Of a stretch of 5,142 nt of DNA, positions 1 to 5,142 are shown one piece after another. The translations under genes and the position numbers were made by a program. The stretch spans positions 1-5,142 of the forward strand of contig CALLHY010000031.1 in NCBI GenBank assembly GCA_938009275.1, read 5' to 3'. Numbering within the stretch: position 1 is the stretch's first letter; every line of letters begins with the position of its first letter. The notes beneath the pieces were generated by a model. It saw nothing but the letters and a program-made list of their open reading frames with translations. It was not told where the DNA came from and ran no database searches. This DNA comes from an uncultured bacterium (GTDB taxonomy: Bacteria > Cloacimonadota > Cloacimonadia > Cloacimonadales > Cloacimonadaceae).

Positions 1-1403
1 ATAATATGGAGTTGTTGATGATCTTAGAGTTTGCCATTTTAAGCTTGTTGCCGCTGTAATAGAAAGGAGGGTTAGGAAAGTTTATCTCTCCACCAGTTAC
101 ATTGCAATTATCTATAATTAATTCTTTTATATCTAAATCAACAACAAGTGCAAACAAACCTGATTGCCTAACGGCATTGTTATCTGATATTTTAATTCTC
201 TCAAGTGAGCAGTCAGAATTGTAATCTGAATTTGAACCGAAATACATACCACTAATACTTGAGGAAGATGCATGATTTATGGTAACATCAGATATATGAC
301 CGTTAGTAACTCTCGAAAGCGCAATCTGAAAACTCGATACTGGATTTCCACCTTGATGAATACTAAAGCTTGATGCCGAAGGTTTTGATACTCTCTGTCC
401 TAATATAGTAATTCCGTAATGTACGTTAGTAAGGTGTGTCAATTCACTACCTGCACCTTGTAGTTTAACAAATGATTTCAAACCTATGGGATATAGTTGC
501 CCATCTTCAGATGAATAATTACCGGGGGCTAAGTAAATAGTATTGTTACTGAGACTATCAGACTTAACAACCTGCATTGCCTTATGGATGCTTTTCAGGG
601 GAGCAGCATGGCTTAGACCACTATTTGAATCACAACCATTAGGAGAGACGTAAACATCATTATCAGTTTCAGTGAGATACCCCTGCAATATGTCAATGTT
701 AATAAGTGTTCCCGGGTCTGATAACACGCTTTTTGTATAAGATATGTAGTAGCTGTTGTGATAACTTACTGTCCCCTTATCTAGATATATACTCAAGTCC
801 ATCATAGTGTTACTGGCAAGTATATCCTGACCGTGGCCAGCAATGTTATCATAAACACTTGAACGCGGAGATTGAGTAAAATCGACGATACCATGCCAGT
901 CTAATAAAAGACCTCCCCCTAGTGTGGCATGATTCTGGTATATCTCGCACATCTTCATCTGAACATTGCTGTTATAGATATGTGCTCCTCCTCCCACATA
1001 AGCACTATTGTTTTTTATAACACACGCAGAGAGGATGAAGTTTGAGGCATTATTCAACAACAATCCACCTCCATCAGGTAGAAGCTGTCCCAATTCGTAG
1101 TATGTATTACTTCCACTCCCATTCTGTATAGTGAAGCCATAAATGCCGCAGTTAGTTGTGGGGCTGGTGGATTTGACCACAGAGCCATTGCGATTGCCGT
1201 CTATAATAGTGCTGTCTCGGTAGGCGGGATTGCCGCTGGTATATTCCAGGCTGTAGATAAAGATGTTCTTGCCGTTATAGTCTATGTTTTCCACGTATGT
1301 GCCGGGATACACCTTTATGCTGTCTGTGTGGGCAGAGGCATTAATGGCTGCCTGTATCTGTGTAAAATGTCCGCTGCCATCCTGCTTCACCACCCAGGTG
1401 GTG
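1..1403 (-). pseudogene. Secreted right-handed beta-helix protein, 3' part, cut off from its start by an insertion sequence
   Basis: This frame is open without a stop from 1402 to the left edge (467 codons) and continues outside the window. It has no start of its own: an in-frame TAG lies at 1415-1417, inside the insertion element. Joined to the signal peptide at 3179, it gives one protein of at least 485 residues. In that numbering, residues 25-54 (QDGSGHFTQIQAAINAS, then VYPGTYVENI) look like the opening of pectinesterase/pectate-lyase-type beta-helices. Residues 128-205 hold three rungs of about 25 residues, each starting GGG (GGGLLLNN, GGGAHIYNS, GGGLLLDW) with the pattern I-x-x-N-x-A, as in polymorphic outer-membrane-protein-like helices. 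Residues 268-320 (VYVSPNGCDSNSGLS, then APLKSIHKAM and IYLAPGNY) match the start of a DUF1565-type helix. A surface or secreted role is inferred; the substrate is unknown. Related proteins usually end in a sorting domain, which would lie beyond the left edge. Internal ATGs (for example residues 167 and 218) could only give a protein without a signal peptide. Confidence 0.85.
1385..1403 (+). repeat. Left copy of the target-site direct repeat
   Basis: CTTCACCACCCAGGTGGTG is identical to 3108-3126. It includes a palindrome: arms CACCACC (1388-1394) and GGTGGTG (1397-1403) around CA. On the minus strand it encodes TTWVV and the codon AAG (K) at the start of the beta-helix body. The two bases that follow (CA) also resemble the GCA after the right copy, so the original duplication may have been 20-21 bp with one G lost. 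Confidence 0.88.
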
Positions 1404-1405
1404 CA

Positions 1406-1423
1406 GACTGTTGACTAACCTCC
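1406..1423 (+). repeat. Left terminal inverted repeat of the insertion sequence
   Basis: GACTGTTGACTAACCTCC, read inward on the plus strand, matches the reverse complement of the right end at 15 of 18 positions. The core CTGTTGAC is identical in both. The two ends probably form the transposase binding sites, which is the usual role of such repeats. Confidence 0.82.
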
Positions 1424-1490
1424 CTTTTTAACAAAGCCAGCCAACGAAGAGGTATTTCTTTTAGTCTACCCAGCTTGGATTCGCCAGATT

Positions 1491-2972
1491 TCAGGCACTT
1501 GGCACAAATATTCTCATTTCAACACCTAACAGAGCCAGAATTTGTTCAAATAAAGAAGATAAAGACGATTTGCAGTGTCTTTTCCCCTTCCCCTCAGGGT
1601 TGAGGTTCACTCTGGTCATTAGCAAAACCATTTTCTTGATATTCTGGGCTATTGCAGTCATCAAAGCCTGTGTTTCAACCTTTTCTTTTCCTCTGAATCT
1701 GCCATACCGATATCCGTGGAGTTGTTTCGCATCTGCAAAGCTGCGTTCAATGGTCTCAGAACGCCTCCGCTTAATATATTCACCGCGTTCTGTCTTGCGA
1801 TTTTCCTTTACTTTCTCGTAATACCTTTCCCAAACATGGCGTGTAACAACTTTCTGGCAGTTTTTACTGTTGGTGCACTCTTTACGGTTTGGGCAATTGC
1901 AGCATACCTTAGAATCTGAAACATACTCCAGAAAGCCGGCTCGGGTTGTTGACCTGTATTTCAGAATGTGCCCTCGGGGACAAGTGTAACAATCATTTGT
2001 GGGATCATAGGCAAATTTGCTCTTACGGTAAAGACCTTTGGGCCCACCCGGCTTCCGGTAAGCTACTACCGCAAAGATGTCTCTATCTGTAAGGGTTTTA
2101 CATATGCGCGCTGTATGATAGCCCGAATCTAGCCCTACTGCTTCAACCTCAAAGCCAAAGCGCTCGACCTGATGATCTAATCTATCCAGGTAAACGGTGC
2201 TGTCATTAGTGCTGCCTGGCGTAATGTGCACATCGGTAATCAGGTTGTGCTTGTTGTCACAGGTTCGGTGATCCAAATAGTGGAACCCTTCCGGCTTTCC
2301 TTCGCGTGCCAGATAACCACTATCAGGATCTGTAGTGCTAACCTTGATCTCTTTGGTGGGCGTATCTTCATTAGCTTTCTTGGGAGGTAAGGGCTTCTTG
2401 CCATGCGCTTTGCGATCGTCATCTACTGCCTTCTCCAGCTCTTCCAGATATGCTTTCGTGTTTTCACTCACAATCTTGCGGATAAGCTTCTTCTTATTGG
2501 CATTGGCTTTCAGGTGGGTAGAGTCTGTATATAGTATCTTGCCTTCAATGAAGTTGTTATCATAGGCATAGAGCACCACTTCATCGAACAGCTGCCGGAA
2601 TACATCAGTCCCATTAAAACGTCTTCTGCGATTCTGGCTGATCGTGGAGTGATCGGGAACCTTGTCTGTTAAATTCAGATTGAGAAACCAACGATAAGCC
2701 ACATTGACTTGAACCTCTTTCTCTAATTGACGTTCTGAACGAATACCAAACACATAGCCAATAAACAGCATCTTGAATAACAATACAGGATCAATCGCAG
2801 GACGGCCATTGTTGGGACAATACAAATGTTCCATGTGCTTGCGGACAAAACTGAAATCATAGTTCTCTTCTATTTTACGAAGGATGTGATCCTGGGGAAC
2901 TAGCTGTTCAATAACTACTGTTTCGAACTCGGTCTGCTTGGTGTATTCATTCTTAATCATTGGTGTCTCCAT
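1491..2972 (-). CDS. IS1182-family DDE transposase
   Basis: This cut-and-paste transposase acts on the inverted repeats of its own element. The N-terminal part, about residues 30-120 (GRPAIDPVLLFKML, RSERQLEKEV, DHSTISQNRRRRF), is the DUF772-type domain of IS5/IS1182 transposases. The RNase H-like catalytic core follows. Likely acidic residues are D150 in LYTDSTHLKAN, D282 in VGLDSGYHTA and E409 in SETIERSFADAK; E409 is six residues before K416, as in E-(6)-K. A cysteine cluster between D and E (C328, C331, C357, C358, C360, C366, C372) is typical of this family and probably binds metal. A linker rich in Lys and Pro (about 185-210) splits the core. The 493-residue length looks complete, with no frameshift. 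The ATG at 2972 has no clear ribosome-binding site, whereas the ATG at 2960 (residue 5, MIKNEY) has GGAG six bases upstream. The real start is therefore probably 2960, giving 489 residues. Confidence 0.95.
   Translation of the reverse strand: METPMIKNEYTKQTEFETVVIEQLVPQDHILRKIEENYDFSFVRKHMEHLYCPNNGRPAIDPVLLFKMLFIGYVFGIRSERQLEKEVQVNVAYRWFLNLNLTDKVPDHSTISQNRRRRFNGTDVFRQLFDEVVLYAYDNNFIEGKILYTDSTHLKANANKKKLIRKIVSENTKAYLEELEKAVDDDRKAHGKKPLPPKKANEDTPTKEIKVSTTDPDSGYLAREGKPEGFHYLDHRTCDNKHNLITDVHITPGSTNDSTVYLDRLDHQVERFGFEVEAVGLDSGYHTARICKTLTDRDIFAVVAYRKPGGPKGLYRKSKFAYDPTNDCYTCPRGHILKYRSTTRAGFLEYVSDSKVCCNCPNRKECTNSKNCQKVVTRHVWERYYEKVKENRKTERGEYIKRRRSETIERSFADAKQLHGYRYGRFRGKEKVETQALMTAIAQNIKKMVLLMTRVNLNPEGKGKRHCKSSLSSLFEQILALLGVEMRIFVPSA
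2958..2970 (-). promoter_or_regulatory. Ribosome-binding site that favours an internal start for the transposase
   Basis: On the minus strand GGAG (2967-2970), six bases, then ATG (2958-2960) form a well-spaced Shine-Dalgarno/start pair. The upstream ATG at 2972 is preceded by TTATGAC, with no purine-rich site. This supports translation starting at residue 5 of the longest frame. Confidence 0.6.
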
Positions 2973-2990
2973 GTCATAACTAATAGAGCC

Positions 2991-3018
2991 ACAATATATT
3001 AGGCATATATCATGTCAA
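2991..3018 (-). promoter_or_regulatory. Probable promoter of the transposase gene
   Basis: A perfect -35 TTGACA (3013-3018) is followed after 16 bases by TATTGT (2991-2996, four of six bases matching TATAAT). A better-matching TATATT (2993-2998) sits at a short 14-base spacing. The stretch is very AT-rich and lies just upstream of the transposase start. The exact -10 is uncertain. Confidence 0.45.
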
Positions 3019-3090
3019 GCTTTTTCTGCAATAATCTACTCTATTTTATGATTAATATTACATGCTAGAACCTACGATAATATCACCATC

Positions 3091-3108
3091 GGGGGTTTGT
3101 CAACAGCC
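3091..3108 (-). repeat. Right terminal inverted repeat of the insertion sequence
   Basis: Read inward on the minus strand this is GGCTGTTGACAAACCCCC, pairing with the left end. It contains TTGACA (3098-3103), followed after 15 bases by TATTAT (3077-3082). This could be a second, short-spaced promoter for the transposase, driven from the element's own end. Confidence 0.82.
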
Positions 3109-3126
3109 TTCACCACCCAGGTGGTG
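3108..3126 (+). repeat. Right copy of the target-site direct repeat
   Basis: This is a 19-bp exact match to 1385-1403, with palindrome arms at 3111-3117 and 3120-3126. The first base (3108) can also be counted as the outermost base of the inverted repeat, so the duplication is at least 18 bp. It encodes the same TTWVVK residues immediately after the signal peptide. Confidence 0.88.
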
Positions 3127-3196
3127 GCACACAGGCCAAAGGCAAGCATCAGGCATGCAAGTACGGCTATTGCTTTCATATTCTTCCCGTCATTCT

Positions 3197-3231
3197 TGTG
3201 TGAGAGGAGTTTGTTTTACCCCTCTCACACA
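3197..3231 (-). terminator. Intergenic hairpin, possible terminator or processing element
   Basis: TGTGTGAGAGG (3197-3207) pairs perfectly with CCTCTCACACA (3221-3231): an 11-bp stem with a 13-base loop. It begins 11 bases after the stop codon of the 521-residue gene and ends 17 bases before the beta-helix start codon. No T-run follows it on either strand, so it is not a textbook intrinsic terminator. It could weaken read-through, protect the 3' end of the upstream message, or affect translation of the downstream gene. Confidence 0.5.
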
Positions 3232-3242
3232 TAGCTTGTTTA

Positions 3243-4808
3243 TTACTTCATTAGCAGCAGCTTGCGGCTAAGCTGCTTTCCCTGGTAACTTAGCATGGCA
3301 AAATACAATCCGCTGGCAACTCTGCTACCGCCATCATCTTTGGCATCCCACAGACAGGTATGCGTTCCGGCACTGTAGTTTCCGCTCTTCAAGCTGCGCA
3401 CCTTTTGCCCCTTAACGTTGTAGATATCCAGGCTTATGTCTGCATTAGCGGGCAGAGTGAAGCGCAGAGTGGTATCCGGATTAAAGGGATTGGGATAGCT
3501 GCCCAAATACAGCTTTGGCGCAGGAGTATCATTTACAGAGCTGCCATCCATCTTTAGCATATAATATGGCTTACGTTCACTTAAAGCAAGGCTGCTGTTC
3601 TCATATTGCCCATCCTCCATATTCCACACCTGATATTGCGGAATGGAATTGTATGCCGCTTTGTTATCGTAATACACCCTTAGCTCCAGTTCGGCATTAT
3701 AGCCGATGTCATCCAGAATATATGCTGGAATCTCCACGCTATTACCGCCTACCACTGCGGCACCCTTGCAGATACCTTCCACATAGACAGCAGCTTCTTT
3801 GGGGATCTCGGTTCCGGTGAATTCCACATAAACGGGGATGTAATCCAGCTTTTCGGTAAAAGTGAACTTGGTGGGGTATTCTTTGATGAATGATTCAGCC
3901 ACGGGGGCTTCGGTATTCCAGGTGAACTGAGCATCATTGAAGCATTTTACTATCACCATATCACCATACTTAAGTGTTGGTTCCCTAAATCCCGGGTAGG
4001 CAACGCCTATCCATGGGCTGCCAGGAACTACGCTAAGCCTTACCAATGTCCAGTCCTGATGCTGGATGTACCACAGGTTGTCTATCACTTCAGCAAAAGC
4101 ATCATAAGGACGCACCGTTGCTTCACCAAAATAGCCCAGCCAGTTCTCGTTATCGGGACCTGGGCTGCGTGGGCTGATTTTGGCTATAAGGTTTATTGGA
4201 AGTGTTGGATCGGGCTTTATGTCTGGTGCAAATAGAAACAACTGCTCTTCATTAGTAGGATTAAGCTTAATCTTGTATCCTTGTTGAGGAATCACATAGT
4301 GGTTATACCCCATCCAGCCAGCGAAGCTCATCTCAATCCATTGCACCGGATTGTTGCCCTGCTTCCAATACACTTGTTCTAAGTAGTGCATATTCAATAT
4401 CGGACTGATGAACTGCACGAAATTACCTTTATAGTCGTTTACCTTTCCAATGGAAGGAAAGCTTAACCACTTAATGCCATTACGTTCTGTCCCGGTTGGA
4501 AATGTGTAACAGGTATACTTTTCAGGGGGCTTTTGTGAGCTTGTTCGTACGGAAAGCGGCTTGTAGGCATGGTTGTTTGTAATAATGTTTACACATTGTT
4601 CCTTAAAGCTTGTGGGGCATAGCTGATTACGCAGGGATGCATTAGCAAGATTGCTAGAACTAACCTGAGGTTTTATCCAAGCATACATCACAAGGATATA
4701 GCAACAAAATCCCAGTATGAGGACTAATCGGCGATGGTATCCGCGTTGCTTAGCTATAAAGTAGAAGTTACAGATATGCATAGCTAAACACCACAGATAG
4801 AGACACAT
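3243..4808 (-). CDS. Surface or secreted protein with a C-terminal FlgD-like / type IX-type sorting domain
   Basis: This is a 521-residue protein of unknown specific function. A hydrophobic segment at about residues 28-45 (after HRR; LVLILGFCCYILVMYAW) is a likely signal anchor or uncleaved signal peptide, and residues 1-19 are also rather hydrophobic. Residues 110-300 form a module (IKWLSFPSI, GYKIKLNP, INLIAK, NWLGYF, YGDMVIVK, FTWNT) that I recognise from large Cloacimonadota surface proteins, where it normally sits between a repeat body and the C-terminal tail. Residues 310-420 look like beta-rich linker. Residues 437-521 are the tail: SYPNPFNPDTTLRF, DIYNVKGQKVRSL, the WDAKDDGG region, VASGLYFAML, then a basic end. 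This is an Ig-like fold used elsewhere as an outer-membrane secretion signal. There is no repeat body, so it may be a shortened member. The ATG at 4808 has no clear ribosome-binding site and follows an in-frame TAG by four codons; M10 or a later start is possible. The beta-helix gene follows 63 bases downstream. Confidence 0.85.
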   Translation of the reverse strand: MCLYLWCLAMHICNFYFIAKQRGYHRRLVLILGFCCYILVMYAWIKPQVSSSNLANASLRNQLCPTSFKEQCVNIITNNHAYKPLSVRTSSQKPPEKYTCYTFPTGTERNGIKWLSFPSIGKVNDYKGNFVQFISPILNMHYLEQVYWKQGNNPVQWIEMSFAGWMGYNHYVIPQQGYKIKLNPTNEEQLFLFAPDIKPDPTLPINLIAKISPRSPGPDNENWLGYFGEATVRPYDAFAEVIDNLWYIQHQDWTLVRLSVVPGSPWIGVAYPGFREPTLKYGDMVIVKCFNDAQFTWNTEAPVAESFIKEYPTKFTFTEKLDYIPVYVEFTGTEIPKEAAVYVEGICKGAAVVGGNSVEIPAYILDDIGYNAELELRVYYDNKAAYNSIPQYQVWNMEDGQYENSSLALSERKPYYMLKMDGSSVNDTPAPKLYLGSYPNPFNPDTTLRFTLPANADISLDIYNVKGQKVRSLKSGNYSAGTHTCLWDAKDDGGSRVASGLYFAMLSYQGKQLSRKLLLMK

Positions 4809-4970
4809 GATAACTACTATCTAATAGTTTCACTTTCTTGTCCCCTGTTTATACAATCAAGATTCATGCTTCTTACCACCACGTTTACTGGCAAATTGAT
4901 AGTTTTCATACTAACAATGCGCCATACATATTGTCAATGCTTTTCTTTTATCTTAAGCGCAAAAGCAATC
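4809..4970 (-). other. Intergenic stretch upstream of the surface-protein gene, with a doubtful small open frame
   Basis: Besides the promoter, I see only a 30-codon frame from the ATG at 4909 to the TAG at 4817-4819 (MKTINLPVNVVVRS, ending SETIR). Its start overlaps the -10 box, so that promoter could not express it. It ends eight bases before the ATG at 4808, in a different frame, which would allow translational coupling if it were real. No terminator or repeat was found here. Confidence 0.3.
4908..4937 (-). promoter_or_regulatory. Probable sigma-70-type promoter for the 521-residue surface-protein gene
   Basis: A perfect TTGACA (4932-4937) is followed after 18 bases by TAGTAT (4908-4913, four of six matching). 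An A-rich stretch just upstream on the minus strand (AAGATAAAAGAAAAG) resembles an UP element. The transcript would begin about 90 bases before the start codon at 4808 and could continue into the beta-helix gene. Confidence 0.5.
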
Positions 4971-5004
4971 TTAGAATAGTCTATTAACCTGTAGTTTTCT
5001 TTTC

Positions 5005-5142
5005 CTATTCAACGCGAAGCGGATTGGGAAAACAAATACGACGGTGGCAGCCCACAAAGTCTTGATTCGGCAGCGTGTTGTTATATTTCTTCGTTTTAAC
5101 CCCGAAACGACAATAGTAAGCTTCATAGTGGTCTGGCTTGGG
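5005..5142 (-). CDS. Possible C-terminal end of an unrecognised protein, running in from the right edge
   Basis: This frame is open from the right edge to a TAG at 5005-5007 (45 codons). It reads HYEAYYCRFGVKTKKYNN, then LPNQDFVGCHRRICF and PNPLRVE. I do not recognise it. A second minus-strand frame in the same DNA is also open, from an ATG at 5126 to a stop at 4971 (51 residues; MKLTIVVSGLKRRN, then LWAATVVFVFPIRFALNRKR), but it lacks a ribosome-binding site. A plus-strand frame is open here as well. With three open frames over about 130 bases, none can be chosen from this sequence; the stretch might instead be a dispersed non-coding repeat. Confidence 0.25.
   Translation of the reverse strand, partial: PKPDHYEAYYCRFGVKTKKYNNTLPNQDFVGCHRRICFPNPLRVE

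Larger units (their letters stand above)
1406..3108 (-). mobile_element. IS1182-like insertion sequence, about 1.7 kb
   Basis: The element contains a single transposase gene read on the minus strand, bounded by imperfect terminal inverted repeats (15 of 18 positions matching) and flanked by a 19-bp exact direct repeat. Its length of about 1703 bp, single long DDE transposase and palindromic target fit the IS1182 family. About 85 bp separate the transposase stop from the left end, and about 135 bp separate its start from the right end. Exact boundaries are uncertain by 2-3 bp, because the inverted repeats start two bases inside the left direct repeat (CA at 1404-1405) but overlap the right direct repeat by one base. 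The intact reading frame and identical target copies suggest a recent insertion. Confidence 0.88.
3072..3179 (-). pseudogene. Signal-peptide start of the beta-helix gene, now fused to insertion-sequence DNA
   Basis: The ATG at 3179 opens a typical Sec signal peptide, MKAIAVLACLMLAFGLCA: a short basic start, a hydrophobic core and likely cleavage after CA at residue 18. TTWVVK follows. From residue 25 the frame enters the insertion sequence and adds AVDKPPMVILS before a TAG at 3072-3074, giving a 35-residue chimera. The same TTWVVK codons recur at 1385-1402, where they lead into the beta-helix body, so this is the broken 5' end of that gene. The purine-rich GGGAAG at 3183-3188 is a close, weak ribosome-binding site. 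A lipobox is unlikely, because Leu rather than Gly/Ala/Ser precedes Cys17. If transcribed, it could release a 17-residue peptide, but I see no reason to think that is functional. Confidence 0.85.

Noticed and set aside
1404..1490. Terminator downstream of the transposase
   Set aside because: The T/A-rich run near 1425 has no preceding GC-rich stem on the minus strand.
2240..2422. A second minus-strand frame of 60 codons inside the transposase
   Set aside because: It is an overlapping alternative frame of the same coding DNA. The family does not need a frameshift, since the main frame is complete.
1570..2565. Plus-strand open frames of 67-83 codons within the transposase region
   Set aside because: They lie antisense to a well-supported transposase and have no recognisable motifs or ribosome-binding sites.
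3062..3271. A 69-codon plus-strand frame spanning the right end of the insertion sequence
   Set aside because: It crosses the element boundary, the target duplication, the antisense of a signal peptide and the hairpin, so it is an accident of the junction.
3360..3937. Plus- and minus-strand frames of 62-101 codons inside the 521-residue gene
   Set aside because: They are shadows of a gene with clear domain motifs in its own frame.
4860..4909. A frame reading YENYQFASKRGGKKHES upstream of the surface-protein gene
   Set aside because: It is only 17 codons long, starts directly after a stop and has no start codon.
1..5142. CRISPR array, tRNA, rRNA, toxin-antitoxin or defence system
   Set aside because: No regularly spaced repeats, no cloverleaf-like or rRNA-like sequence, and no gene pair of that kind was seen on either strand.

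Overview
The window most resembles an uncultured bacterium of the Candidatus Cloacimonadota (Cloacimonas-type) lineage. The evidence is indirect. The surface protein at 3243-4808 combines a 'KWLSFPSI' module with a C-terminal YPNPFNP / YNVKGQKVR / ASGLYF domain (FlgD-like / type IX-type sorting domain). A second gene has the secreted beta-helix opening 'ATTWVVKQDGSG'. Both styles are familiar from that phylum and related Fibrobacteres-Chlorobi-Bacteroidetes bacteria. This is recognition from memory, not a database match.

All recognisable genes are on the minus strand. From the right edge, in the direction of transcription: (1) 4971-5142 is an edge region with open but unrecognised frames. (2) 4809-4970 is AT-rich and holds a good sigma-70-type promoter. 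(3) 3243-4808 encodes a 521-residue surface or secreted protein. (4) A short gap carries an 11-bp-stem hairpin. (5) At 3179 a secreted right-handed beta-helix protein gene begins. (6) Just after its signal-peptide codons, this gene is interrupted by an IS1182-like insertion sequence (about 1406-3108) carrying one apparently intact DDE transposase. (7) The rest of the beta-helix gene runs from 1403 to the left edge and continues beyond it.

The main result is this disruption. A 19-bp exact direct repeat (1385-1403 and 3108-3126) flanks the element and contains a palindrome with 7-bp arms. On both sides the repeat encodes TTWVV(K) in the same frame, so joining the two copies restores one open frame of at least 485 codons: signal peptide, pectate-lyase-like beta-helix, then a DUF1565-like segment. 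The two surface-protein genes were probably consecutive and perhaps co-transcribed before the insertion.

I see no CRISPR array, tRNA, rRNA, defence system or clearly new biological system. The interest lies in the insertion, its palindromic target inside a conserved signal-peptide boundary, and a few small oddities.
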